From: Salibacter halophilus
Lineage (GTDB): Bacteria > Bacteroidota > Bacteroidia > Flavobacteriales_G > Salibacteraceae
Direction of reading: 5' to 3'
DNA length: 64,000 nucleotides
NCBI RefSeq assembly: GCF_008806325.1
Contig: NZ_WACR01000004.1
Location: 237,378 to 301,377, forward strand
Positions 1-10,294 of this stretch are shown one piece after another; positions within the stretch are counted from its first letter, which is position 1; each line of letters begins with the position of its first letter. Under the pieces are notes generated by a model. It had not been told where the DNA came from, did no database searches, and was given only the letters and a program-made list of their open reading frames with translations. Both the position numbers and the translations under genes were made by a program.

Positions 1-72
1 GCCATTAGAAAGCGAAAAACCCGACAGATAATTTTATGAGTTTTGACAGGAAATCAAACCTCATACAATACT

Positions 73-501
73 ATGTCGATTAAAAACCTTTTGCTTCCCC
101 TGTTTATTTTTTTGGCCAGTCACATTTATAGCCAGAATATTTCAGGTCTACAGTATTCACTATCCAACCATCATCCAGATGTCATTTCCGATTCTGGCAG
201 CTATAGTTGGACAGATTCCGCTTATGTACTACTTCACTTCGAAGCTTTCGTAGTTGATACCACCAATCATTTTTTAGTAAAAGATAAACCAGCAACAAAT
301 ACAAGCTGGTTAAACAGTTATTACTTCCAATATGGCGACCCTGTTCCGGGAGGAATTTTGAGTTATCGTCAAAACGGGCCAAAAGTGAGTTTAGGCATAG
401 GAGCCCGTTCATTGAGTACCGATATTACAAGTGCAATTTATTTGTTAGCAGCGGATAGCAGTATTCTTGATAGCCTCAGCATAACAATATCAACACCTTA
501 A
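73..501 (+). CDS. Small exported protein, first gene of the RHS operon
   Basis: I do not recognise a family. The protein is 142 aa and begins with a clear Sec signal peptide (MSIKNLLLPLFIFLASHIYSQ). I chose the ATG at 73 over an in-frame TTG at 43 because the signal peptide then starts at its natural position. The mature part is about 120 aa, rich in Ser, Thr and Tyr, with no cysteine pair or catalytic motif that I can see. It ends 11 bases before the next gene, so it is probably co-transcribed with the three large exported proteins that follow. A role as accessory or adhesive partner of the RHS proteins is inference from position only. Confidence 0.6.
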   Translation: MSIKNLLLPLFIFLASHIYSQNISGLQYSLSNHHPDVISDSGSYSWTDSAYVLLHFEAFVVDTTNHFLVKDKPATNTSWLNSYYFQYGDPVPGGILSYRQNGPKVSLGIGARSLSTDITSAIYLLAADSSILDSLSITISTP

Positions 502-512
502 CCCTCATTGTA

Positions 513-3500
513 ATGAAATTAAAAGCAGCCCTTCTCCTGTTTATAGGATTGACTAGTTATACCATTACAAAAAGCCAGAGTTACTCTGTGAACTGGTACT
601 CCAATACAGGAGGCTATTACGATTCAGGAGAACAACGCGTATACCGGACCACCGAAGAAGATCCACACATCAGCTACGGTCGTAACCTATTCGATGTAAG
701 CCAGACAGGAGAGTTAGAATACTGCATTTCAGGTAGAGGCGCCTTTACCCTTGGATTGACCCCCAGGACCAACATCTGCTATAACTCAAGCTGCTTGCAA
801 TACGCCATTTACTATAACCCTAATACCAGCTTATTAGAAGTTAAAGAAAATGGCAGTAATGTCTTTAGCAGTAGCACACTTGAACTAGAATGCCTGAAAT
901 TTGATAATACAAATGACACCCTTACAATACTGGCAGACGACTCCGTATTACATGAGACCCCCATAACTACCACCGACCTGTTTCCCACCGTTATGCTCGA
1001 AGAAGTCGAGAACTACCTGACCAGTGTCTCCACCAGCTACCCATCCGAATCCCCCGTTTACCCCGTTATTTTCGACACCGTAGCGGGTATGCACTACGAA
1101 ATCAACCACAGTAAATTCATCGTCTTCGATATGGATAGTAGCGGCTATGCCAGAAGCCGTGATAAGTGGGAAACTCAAGAGACCTTCAACTTTCAACACC
1201 TCGATAGCACCCTAGAATACAGCTATCACATACTCGAACTATCCAAAGCTAACCAGGACACCCTGAAAACCCACGAGATACATCTGAATATAGATAAAGT
1301 ATATCAATATATTGATGATGATTTAAGCGACAGTGCCAACCTTTCAGTAGGAGAAGAATACAACATCATCACCAATACCGAAGGCAATAAAATAGAAATC
1401 TACAGAGATGGAAGCCTACTGTTCAGCGCAAACAGCGATAACAGCGGTGTCGAGAAAGAATTCAGATTATTATACCACGTATACGATAAAGGCAACACCC
1501 TGGAAACCGCCTCCATCAACACTAGTATAACCCCCTCCTATGAGCCAGACTTTTCCAGTACCAGCAACTGCACATTCGATAAATGGAGAAACCAGCTATG
1601 CGTAAACACAAACTATACAAACAACCAAACAGGCGCTTACTCCTCCCATTCTCTTCCCCAGGGAGAAGACGGCTTTGTGACCTATACAATAGAAAACACC
1701 CAAAGCGCAGTTGCCTTTGGATTATCGACTACAGATGAGAGCCAGGCCCCCGGAACAATCGAATACAGCTTTTATCTTGACCAGGGCACCGGAGAAGTAC
1801 AAGAGTCAGGAAGTAAACTCGTAGAATTCTCCTATACTACAGGCGATCAACTCGAGCTAATAATCAATAGTACAGGCGATCTTTATTTTTATAAAAACGG
1901 TTACCAATTAAGAAGAGTAACACCAGAGGGAGGAATCAATAACCCCCTATACCTCGATGTAAGCCTGAACAACGCCCAATCCTGTTTAACCGGACTAAAA
2001 TGTTCCTTCGCTCCCGAAGTGAGCATCGAAACACGATATTATTCACCCTGGGCTCATGACAAGCAAGCCCACCTGAAAATCGGATTAAAACACCACACAG
2101 CAGAAGATCTGGTAATGACCTGGCGCGACTCACTGTTCATCAATCAACAAGAATACGATTCCCTGTATTACTATTATGAATCCTACCTGACCGATATAGA
2201 AGATGACACCTCCGCCAACCCCTATGAAAACCTCAGTTACGGAGAATACCTGGCGCTTCACAAAAACGAAATCAAACGTCCCCTACCAGGAGTTAGAACC
2301 ATTACCATAAAAGACACCAACCTGAATACACTTAGCGAATTTGATGTCCCCATCACCACCAAAGCCGTAGCCGATAGCCTTTCAGGAGGCACCTTCAGCA
2401 ACAACACCTTTGAAAAGACAGCCAGTTCCGGATGGACAGACGGAGTCATGAGCCTTGGCAACCTCGTATTTTCAGAAGACTCAACCGCACTTAAAGGCGG
2501 ATTATCCTTCAAGATCGATACTGGCACCACCGAAGGAGTAGTCGGGCTGAGCGATCCAAGTGCCAGTATAGAAAGCTCCACCAATGGCATCGAGTTCGGA
2601 GTACATTTTGCTGATGGATCCATACAAGTCATCAAAAACGAAGCAATCCAGGAAGCCAGCTATTCTTATAACAGCAACGAACCCATAGCCATCTACCGCG
2701 ATGGAGGCAAACTGCGACTCTACAAATCAGGCGAAGAGTTAGACAACATGAATGAAGCCTCCTCCTCAGCAACCTACCGGATCGATCTAAAACTAAAAGA
2801 TCCCGAAGACAAAATCATAGATATCGATCCCGTAACACCATATTGGCCCGTAATATCCAAAGATCCCAACAATGAATACTGCGGCACCTATGGCGAGATG
2901 ATTGATTTGTCCATAACCGATTCAGAAGGAGGAGGAAGCACAATTGATCCACCGATACAATACAGTTCTATTTCGTATCAATGGTGGGACAATGATAATG
3001 CTACTTATATTGCAGGGCAAACCCAACCCACAATAAGCGGATTATCACCAGGTAGCTATAATTTAGACATATGCTTCAATTTCGCCTCAGGAGGCGGTTC
3101 TTGCATCCCCGGAATCCCATATTACGTGGGCTATAAAGCCGAATGGTATGACCTGATCAATGCTCAGGTATTAAGTCCGTACACTAACTCCATTCAAAAT
3201 AACAGTTCGGGAAACTCATCAGCCAAAACCACCAACATGCTCCCCGCAAACCTTAATGGTTGGTACGCCTTTAAAATAACGACAGACGACTGGTCAACAA
3301 CAAAAAGCCAAGAAAATAACGTTTGGCGATATCACCCCTATCTGAGAGGAGGGAGGCATTTTGATAAAAAGCTATCCTTACCAGTGTGTTATCCTTACCC
3401 GTTACCAACATTGCTACCATTCCACTATAAATTAGGGTTAAAAGATGGCAGTAATAATAATAGAGCCTATGTATTTGTGCAACCGTTATTGACCGGAGAA

Positions 3501-4052
3501 GCACTTGTTCAATTACATAATAACCAGTCAAGCTCTATGGATCAAATACTGGTTGAAGGCGAGCAATGGATTCGTGTTAAAGTAGATAATACAGCAAACA
3601 CGCTAGATTACGAGATAAACGGAGAAGACTTAACTCCCAATATTAACCTAACATCCTTTATCTTTTCAGATCCTTCATCGCTTTACTTTGAAATGTCTGG
3701 CAACATGGGAAGTCGGAAAACAGGTCCAAAGAGAGTCATTACTTCTTTTTCCTGTCCAAATCCCGTTTACCAAAAACTCACCAGAGAACTCGATGGACAA
3801 TACTACCATACAATGGCCAAAAACCTGTTTTTCTACACCGACAGGCATTACAATGACGGCCAGCTCAACTACAACCTTTACAAAGATGAAAACGGGCAGC
3901 AGACCATTGTACCCGTTACTCCAACAGTAGAAAACCTGGGCGATAACCGTTACCAGTTAATTGCAAAGAACATAGACGAAGGTTACTACTGGTTAGAAGT
4001 AACCAATGAAAAAGGCGAAAAGAAATACCTGAGATTTTACAATAAATACTAA
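513..4052 (+). CDS. Large exported protein with four repeated beta-rich modules
   Basis: An 1179-aa exported protein with a signal peptide (residues 1-22, ending TKSQS). The sequence shows four related segments of about 90 aa beginning near residues 80, 403, 676 and 974. Each starts with a (L/V/F)GL motif, then a strand ending in Y or F, a G-x-(V/L/I)-x-V segment, a Y-x-x-GD or GE turn, and a final segment like LYFYKNG. The spacing is about 300 aa, so the protein looks built from four longer units. Similar (K)NG-type beta-sandwich modules occur in Bacteroidota surface proteins next to RHS genes, which is general knowledge and not proof. It has no RHS repeats and no T9SS sorting domain. It lies 5 bases before the next gene. 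A role in binding or presentation is inference. Confidence 0.65.
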   Translation: MKLKAALLLFIGLTSYTITKSQSYSVNWYSNTGGYYDSGEQRVYRTTEEDPHISYGRNLFDVSQTGELEYCISGRGAFTLGLTPRTNICYNSSCLQYAIYYNPNTSLLEVKENGSNVFSSSTLELECLKFDNTNDTLTILADDSVLHETPITTTDLFPTVMLEEVENYLTSVSTSYPSESPVYPVIFDTVAGMHYEINHSKFIVFDMDSSGYARSRDKWETQETFNFQHLDSTLEYSYHILELSKANQDTLKTHEIHLNIDKVYQYIDDDLSDSANLSVGEEYNIITNTEGNKIEIYRDGSLLFSANSDNSGVEKEFRLLYHVYDKGNTLETASINTSITPSYEPDFSSTSNCTFDKWRNQLCVNTNYTNNQTGAYSSHSLPQGEDGFVTYTIENTQSAVAFGLSTTDESQAPGTIEYSFYLDQGTGEVQESGSKLVEFSYTTGDQLELIINSTGDLYFYKNGYQLRRVTPEGGINNPLYLDVSLNNAQSCLTGLKCSFAPEVSIETRYYSPWAHDKQAHLKIGLKHHTAEDLVMTWRDSLFINQQEYDSLYYYYESYLTDIEDDTSANPYENLSYGEYLALHKNEIKRPLPGVRTITIKDTNLNTLSEFDVPITTKAVADSLSGGTFSNNTFEKTASSGWTDGVMSLGNLVFSEDSTALKGGLSFKIDTGTTEGVVGLSDPSASIESSTNGIEFGVHFADGSIQVIKNEAIQEASYSYNSNEPIAIYRDGGKLRLYKSGEELDNMNEASSSATYRIDLKLKDPEDKIIDIDPVTPYWPVISKDPNNEYCGTYGEMIDLSITDSEGGGSTIDPPIQYSSISYQWWDNDNATYIAGQTQPTISGLSPGSYNLDICFNFASGGGSCIPGIPYYVGYKAEWYDLINAQVLSPYTNSIQNNSSGNSSAKTTNMLPANLNGWYAFKITTDDWSTTKSQENNVWRYHPYLRGGRHFDKKLSLPVCYPYPLPTLLPFHYKLGLKDGSNNNRAYVFVQPLLTGEALVQLHNNQSSSMDQILVEGEQWIRVKVDNTANTLDYEINGEDLTPNINLTSFIFSDPSSLYFEMSGNMGSRKTGPKRVITSFSCPNPVYQKLTRELDGQYYHTMAKNLFFYTDRHYNDGQLNYNLYKDENGQQTIVPVTPTVENLGDNRYQLIAKNIDEGYYWLEVTNEKGEKKYLRFYNKY

Positions 4053-4057
4053 TCCAT

Positions 4058-7000
4058 ATGCTTCAAAGAATCAGACGCTCATACGTGATCAAGACCATCT
4101 CAATACTAATGGTCATCATATTTGTTGACAGCATTGTTCACCCCACCATTTTGTTGGGTCAAAGCAGCAATCCCGATTATTACTCCAATCCTGCCGGAGC
4201 TTCACAAATGGTAGACCTGTCTACCGGGAACTTTCATTACAGCATCCCACTGCTGGAAGTAGAAGGCTATCCCATAACACTGAACTACAATGCCGGAGTC
4301 ACCATGGAGCAGGAAGCCTCGTGGGTAGGATTGGGCTGGACCCTGAACCCCGGAGCCATCAACCGACAAATGAGAGGGATTCCCGATGATTTTAAAAAAG
4401 AAAAAGTAACAAAGGAATATTATTCAGCACCATCAAAAAACCAAGGAGGAGGATTGACCTTTGGGGTTGAGTTATTGGGAATGGATATGGATAACCTGGT
4501 TTCTGGTCTAGGTCTTAATGTAAATGCTGATGGAAGATTGAATTCTTACACTGGTTTAGGATTGTCTGTTGGTTTTGGTCCATCAGTATCTCTAGGTATG
4601 AATTCAATTGCTTCATCTGGACTTGGAGCTAACCTGTCAGGAGGACTTAACTTTTCATTAGGTAATCATTCAGGGTTATCTTCTTCATCAAATCTTGCTT
4701 TTGGTTTAAAAGTAGGTTCGGCTGAAAATGATAGTGAAACCAATACTTCTTATGGTAAACTTGGATTTGGTAGAGGGTATAGTTATAACTCTGTAAGTAA
4801 TCAAAGATTAACCCACACATCAATGTCTTTGGATTTTGGGAAGGATAATGTTCCAACTTCATATGATAAAAATGAGAATATTGATGAGACAGGATCAATG
4901 AGTATATTCGGACTGAGTTCAACGATCTCTAAACCATTGATTAATACATTTTCACTACCTCCGAAAATTTCTTTTTCAACCTATACTAAATCTTTTGATA
5001 TTCAGATAAAAGGAGGCGGAGAAACACCTATAGTTCCTACTTTAATATATGGAGGTGTTCGCTATAATGAAATGGAACAAACTCTTGTAAGGACAAAGAA
5101 TGAGCTGGATGCTTACGGATACCTGTATATGCAAGATCGAGAAAAGAACAAGTTGGATAAGATGAAAACCATCACAGATTTTAATCGCTATGGAGAAGGC
5201 AGAATTCATAGAGAAATGAAAAGTTTACCATTTTCTTATCTAACTCATGATTTATTTACCTTATCTGGTGCAACAGTTGGTGGTTCTTTCAGGGCTAAGC
5301 GATCTGACTACGGAACTGTAGGGGACAATACTGTATCAACTAATGGGATGGGTAATGATTTTGGAGCTGAAGTAGGAGTAGTAGGTGTAGCTGAAGTAGG
5401 AACAAATTATTCAGGTTCTATGAAGTCTGGGTATTACGGAGAATGGCATAATGAAGTAACAGAAAGCTTAAATTACAGAGCCAATAAGTCTGGAGATCCT
5501 CTATATCAGCCATACTATTTTAAAATGCTGGGTGAGTTGACACCGAGCGATGAAAGTTTTGCTGAAAAAACAGGTGGGGATAAACCGGTTCTAGTACCTA
5601 TTTCAAGGAAAGGAGATAACGCTTTTATGAGTCAAAAACTCGATATCGAGGTAGAAAAAAAATTATTAGGACGTGATGTTAGTATAACCAACTTTTTTGA
5701 TAATTATCGCGATGATCGAGAGCATCGAAACCATCAAATTTCAATGCTGAATGCACAGGATGCTAAACATAGTAGTGTATTTCCAGAAATTAGAAATTAC
5801 AATTCATTTGACTATACGGGAGGATCATATCCAAATACTGCAATAGACAGGGTAAGTCATGCTGAAGGCAAAAAGCATCATATTTCTGCCTTTAATGTTA
5901 CTAATACCCAGGGAGAAAAGTACCATTATGGGGTCCCCGTTTATACCCGAAAGGTTGTGAGTAAATCATTTAATGTATCAGGGAATATAAAAGATCTAAC
6001 AGAAAACAGGGTGAAATACTCCGGATCTGATGATACATACAATAATTCAAATGGGATTGATAATTATTACAACTCCCGAACAACACCGGCATACGCTTCA
6101 AGCTTTTTGTTGTCAGGATATTTCTCTTCAGATTATCAGGATGTCACTCAAAATGGCCCTACACCAGATGATTTGGGTAAATATATAAAATTCAATTACA
6201 CACGGACCAGTACAGATTTTATTTCCAGAACTCCACATATAAGAGGGAATAGTGATAATAATGATGCAGGTTACGATCCGGGATTTTTAATGAATCCGAA
6301 TGATGACAAAGGAGCATACTCTTATGAAGAAAAAGAGCTGTGGTATATGCATAGCATGGAGTCAAAGAATTATGTCGTGGAGTTTAAATTAAACGATGAA
6401 GACAGAGAAGATGGTTATGGTGTAGTGAATGAAGATGGTCAACTTGAATCAAGCCCTTCAAAAAGATATCTCAAAGAAATAAACTTGTATTCAAGACAGG
6501 ATAAATTAAATAATGGGAGTACTGCAAAACCACTGAAAACAATTGTTTTCAAGTACAACTATGATCTCTGTCCCAATTATGTTGGTTCAAACGGAAAGTT
6601 GACATTAGAAAAGCTTTTTATTTATGATCATACGAGCAAAAAAGGAAAAGAACATCCTTACGAGTTTTACTACGACAACAATGAAAACTATAGTCCGCAG
6701 AATCAGGATAGATGGGGATACTTTAAAGAGCAACCAGCACTTACCAGTGATGATATAAACAGCAGTCAACAAAGAAATGATCCCTTATCAAATGCTGAAT
6801 ATCCTTACACTCCTCAAAATAAATCTGAAGCTGATAGGGGAGCTAAAGCCTGGAATCTAAGTCGTATTAAAACACCACAGGGAAGTGAAATAGAAGTGGA
6901 GTATGAAAGTGATTCTTATGGATACGTGCAGGATGTTGAGGCTATGAAAATGTACAAAGTTAATGGATTGGTTTATGCTGGAAATCAACTTCGTTCTAAA

Positions 7001-10000
7001 CTTTACGAAGATATTAATACACCTTCTTACGCTGTTGAAGTAGACATAAGCTCTGATCCTGTTTCTTCATCTGTTTCGGATCCTGAGCAATATTTTATCG
7101 ATCGTTTTTTGAAGTCTGAAAAACACGGTACAACCCGTACAAAATATTTATCCTATAATTTTTTAGTTAAAGCCGGAAATGGAGGTGATCAATGGGAGAG
7201 AGTGATGGGGTATATGCCCATAATAACAGATAAAGTGAAGCTGACTGATTTAAATGGAAATGGCGAATATGAAACTGTCCTACTCGGAATAAAGAATCAA
7301 AAGACCAATGAAGGTGATTATGGTCCTTTTGGCAAATTAATCAAAAAGGATAAAAGCTTTAAAGCAAACCCTATAAGTGAAATGGCCTGGCAAAATAATA
7401 ATGACTATTTATCAGGGGAAATAATTCCAGGGAATAAGCCGATTGCGTCTGGTTTTGAGGCTATAGTAATGGCGCTTGAAGGCATGAGGGTTCAGTACCA
7501 GATTGCTCAAAATGGGTTTTACAGGTTCTCTGCAGATAAAGGAATGGCAAGATATATTAAGCCTGAAAAGAGCTTTGTGAGGATGCATGTTCCAGATAAA
7601 GTTAAGTATGGCGGAGGTCATCGTGTAAAGAGTATTACAGTAACCGATAATTGGGATGAGTTTTCAGATACTTACGGAACTGAATACACTTATACAACCA
7701 CAGATAATATTGGCGATACAATTTCATCAGGTGTAGCTTCTAATGAACCTTTCAAAGGATTAGATGAAAATGCAATTAAATATGCAAATGATCCCATTAG
7801 TGTGTTAGGTCTTAGTAACTATGGAGCAGGTCATAAACTGATGAATGAAATGCCGTTTGCCGGACCTATTTTGCCACCGCCTGGTATTGTGTATTCAAAA
7901 GTTACATCACGATCTATTGATAAAGCAGGTGTAACGATTAATCGCACCGGTTATCAGGAGGACTGTTTTTATACCGCCAAAGACTTCCCTTTTAAGTTAA
8001 AGAAAACTGCAATTGATGTAGAATCTCCTGATCCTTCCAGATTGTTTTTACTCTTTTATAAATCATCAAAGTCAATTTTAGGTGCAACTCAGGGGTTTAG
8101 TGTTGAATTAAACGACATGCATGGAAAGACAAAATCTCATGTTCTATTTGATGAGAATGGGAAAAAAGTTGAAGAAACCTATTATCACTATAAGGGCAAA
8201 GGAAATGAAATTATCAACAAGGTTAATGGAATTGATAATGAAGGAACGTTACATACCGACTACGAACTAGGGGTTGAAAGAGATTTTGTTATTGACTCAA
8301 AACGCTTTTATTCAGCTATGCAAATTCAGAATATGGAAGTTGGAGTAAATTTTCCTGCTATGCCTCTTCCTCCTGGGTTTTATGTAGCTCCTGCTATTCC
8401 TCTGCTAACAGTTAGTCAAGATATACAGGAAATGATGTCTATTACGACTAATAAAATAACCCAGAAGTACGGTGTTTTAGATAGAATAGTAAGACGTTCC
8501 CAGGGAGCTAAAGTCGAGACTAAAAACCTTTTGAGAGACTATTCTACAGGCCGTGTGCTTGTGAGCAGTGAGACAAACCATCTAGATAATTCAAGTCCAA
8601 TTTATACATATAGATTTCCTGCAAAGTGGAAATACGAGGCTTTGAGTGAGTCTTACGAAAATGAGAGTTTGGTTTTAAATCAGTTGAGCGGAATATTAGA
8701 CAGTAACTCAGAAATTGAATCTGCTTATACTGATATGTTTCACGATGGAGATGTTCTATTGAGAAAAGAAGTTGAAAGCGATGGCACTTTAACTTTTGAA
8801 AAAGTTTGGGTAATAGAGGAACGTGATGTAAACGGCTCTTATACCGGTATTAAACAACTTATTGATGATAATGGACTCATAGTAGATGAAGTTGGCACTG
8901 CAGCTTATAGCTATCGTGTTATTGAATCAGGTAGAAAGAACAATTTATCGAGTGATGTTCAGGTAATCAGAAAAGTAGAAAGCACTACTGCTGATCCTTC
9001 AGCGATTTATTCCAGCAGTACTGCTAATGATGTCTTAAATGTGTCAGCTGTATCGCTTAATGACAGGGGGAAGTATCCTATGAGCATTTTGCATGCTGAA
9101 TGTTATCAGTGTTCACCTGGTGTAGATCCTTTTGAGCAGCAGGTAGTAAATTTCACAACTGATTTGAATCCTTTTCTTTATGGGTTTATCAATAACTGGC
9201 ATGTCGACAGCAATTATGTTGCGGATGTTTCCAAAGACTATGGTTCTTCTACAGGACAAAATCTAGCAGACCCTGATTTGAAGAATGATGGTACCTTTAC
9301 AATTGACCCAATTTATCGTTTTAGTGGTAGTTCAGTACAAGTGAATGTGAGTGACGACTGGAAGTCAACCTTAAAAAACATGAATTACACTTCAATTTCG
9401 GGAACAGTTGAGAATAAGAATATTCTCGATAACTTTTCGAGTACTCTGTTTGATAAGTATTCTCAAAAACCAGTTGCATCAGTTATGAATGGAGAGCTGG
9501 AAGAAATATTATTTGAGGATTTTGAAGACTTTGAAACTAACGATTATGATTTACCTGTATCCTATGAAAATTCACATAGAACTATCCCTGTTTTTTGGGA
9601 TTTGATATTCGTTTCTGATGAGGATGGTCACACTGGTGAGCTTTCTATGGATGTAAAATCTCAGGGTGATTACACGATGTTCATACCGATTGTTGAAAGA
9701 GAAAATCAAGATTTCAACAAGTACAGAAAGGATGTAAATATTCCATATAGACCAGATTGCTATGATGCTTATCCCGGAATGTCATTTGTTCCAAAATTAG
9801 GTACGCAAAAATTCACTCTTTCATTTTGGATCAAAAAGAAAAACAATGATAATGAGGATTTCGAGTATCCTACTGAACTAGTTCGTTTTGATACCCTGTG
9901 TACTGAAAGACAAAATTTACGGATAAGTAGTGATTTTATCAATGAAACGAATGTTATAGATGGCTGGAAACAAGTTAACTATACTTTTTCTATGCTTTCA

Positions 10001-10282
10001 TCTGATAAAGCAGAGGATGCTTTATTGAAAATTTCAATTGACAATTCAGGTTCATCGACTGATGAATACCTTATTGATGATATTCGAATACATCCTTACG
10101 AGGCGAATATGAATGCACGTGTATATGACAGGTATCTCAACAGGCCTGTTGCAGAACTTGATGAGAATAATTTTGCCATTTTCTACAACTATAATTCGAA
10201 AGGGCAGGTCTCGGTAATAAAACGGGAAACTGAAAATGGAATCCAAACTGTTTCAGAAAGAAATAGTTCACTTGAACGCTAA
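4058..10282 (+). CDS. Exported RHS-operon partner protein, SpvB/TcB-like N-terminus
   Basis: A 2074-aa exported protein with an unusually long signal sequence (about 35 aa, ending near TILLGQS). Residues 45-115 carry the block typical of long Bacteroidota RHS-associated proteins, including VDLSTGNFHYSIPLLEVEGY and WVGLGWTLNPGAINRQMRG. In this family the block is followed by a large beta-propeller and shaft region resembling the TcB/SpvB part of toxin complexes. I see no hypervariable tip. The C-terminus ends in short YD-like elements (RVYDRYLNRPVAELDENN, then FAIFYNYNSKGQVSVIKRE), so it reads as the first half of a split RHS protein whose second half is the next gene, 12 bases downstream. Segments near 4500-5000 and 5300-5450 are Gly/Ser-rich. 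The family call is firm; the mechanism is not. Confidence 0.75.
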   Translation: MLQRIRRSYVIKTISILMVIIFVDSIVHPTILLGQSSNPDYYSNPAGASQMVDLSTGNFHYSIPLLEVEGYPITLNYNAGVTMEQEASWVGLGWTLNPGAINRQMRGIPDDFKKEKVTKEYYSAPSKNQGGGLTFGVELLGMDMDNLVSGLGLNVNADGRLNSYTGLGLSVGFGPSVSLGMNSIASSGLGANLSGGLNFSLGNHSGLSSSSNLAFGLKVGSAENDSETNTSYGKLGFGRGYSYNSVSNQRLTHTSMSLDFGKDNVPTSYDKNENIDETGSMSIFGLSSTISKPLINTFSLPPKISFSTYTKSFDIQIKGGGETPIVPTLIYGGVRYNEMEQTLVRTKNELDAYGYLYMQDREKNKLDKMKTITDFNRYGEGRIHREMKSLPFSYLTHDLFTLSGATVGGSFRAKRSDYGTVGDNTVSTNGMGNDFGAEVGVVGVAEVGTNYSGSMKSGYYGEWHNEVTESLNYRANKSGDPLYQPYYFKMLGELTPSDESFAEKTGGDKPVLVPISRKGDNAFMSQKLDIEVEKKLLGRDVSITNFFDNYRDDREHRNHQISMLNAQDAKHSSVFPEIRNYNSFDYTGGSYPNTAIDRVSHAEGKKHHISAFNVTNTQGEKYHYGVPVYTRKVVSKSFNVSGNIKDLTENRVKYSGSDDTYNNSNGIDNYYNSRTTPAYASSFLLSGYFSSDYQDVTQNGPTPDDLGKYIKFNYTRTSTDFISRTPHIRGNSDNNDAGYDPGFLMNPNDDKGAYSYEEKELWYMHSMESKNYVVEFKLNDEDREDGYGVVNEDGQLESSPSKRYLKEINLYSRQDKLNNGSTAKPLKTIVFKYNYDLCPNYVGSNGKLTLEKLFIYDHTSKKGKEHPYEFYYDNNENYSPQNQDRWGYFKEQPALTSDDINSSQQRNDPLSNAEYPYTPQNKSEADRGAKAWNLSRIKTPQGSEIEVEYESDSYGYVQDVEAMKMYKVNGLVYAGNQLRSKLYEDINTPSYAVEVDISSDPVSSSVSDPEQYFIDRFLKSEKHGTTRTKYLSYNFLVKAGNGGDQWERVMGYMPIITDKVKLTDLNGNGEYETVLLGIKNQKTNEGDYGPFGKLIKKDKSFKANPISEMAWQNNNDYLSGEIIPGNKPIASGFEAIVMALEGMRVQYQIAQNGFYRFSADKGMARYIKPEKSFVRMHVPDKVKYGGGHRVKSITVTDNWDEFSDTYGTEYTYTTTDNIGDTISSGVASNEPFKGLDENAIKYANDPISVLGLSNYGAGHKLMNEMPFAGPILPPPGIVYSKVTSRSIDKAGVTINRTGYQEDCFYTAKDFPFKLKKTAIDVESPDPSRLFLLFYKSSKSILGATQGFSVELNDMHGKTKSHVLFDENGKKVEETYYHYKGKGNEIINKVNGIDNEGTLHTDYELGVERDFVIDSKRFYSAMQIQNMEVGVNFPAMPLPPGFYVAPAIPLLTVSQDIQEMMSITTNKITQKYGVLDRIVRRSQGAKVETKNLLRDYSTGRVLVSSETNHLDNSSPIYTYRFPAKWKYEALSESYENESLVLNQLSGILDSNSEIESAYTDMFHDGDVLLRKEVESDGTLTFEKVWVIEERDVNGSYTGIKQLIDDNGLIVDEVGTAAYSYRVIESGRKNNLSSDVQVIRKVESTTADPSAIYSSSTANDVLNVSAVSLNDRGKYPMSILHAECYQCSPGVDPFEQQVVNFTTDLNPFLYGFINNWHVDSNYVADVSKDYGSSTGQNLADPDLKNDGTFTIDPIYRFSGSSVQVNVSDDWKSTLKNMNYTSISGTVENKNILDNFSSTLFDKYSQKPVASVMNGELEEILFEDFEDFETNDYDLPVSYENSHRTIPVFWDLIFVSDEDGHTGELSMDVKSQGDYTMFIPIVERENQDFNKYRKDVNIPYRPDCYDAYPGMSFVPKLGTQKFTLSFWIKKKNNDNEDFEYPTELVRFDTLCTERQNLRISSDFINETNVIDGWKQVNYTFSMLSSDKAEDALLKISIDNSGSSTDEYLIDDIRIHPYEANMNARVYDRYLNRPVAELDENNFAIFYNYNSKGQVSVIKRETENGIQTVSERNSSLER

Positions 10283-10294
10283 CCTGATCGAATA

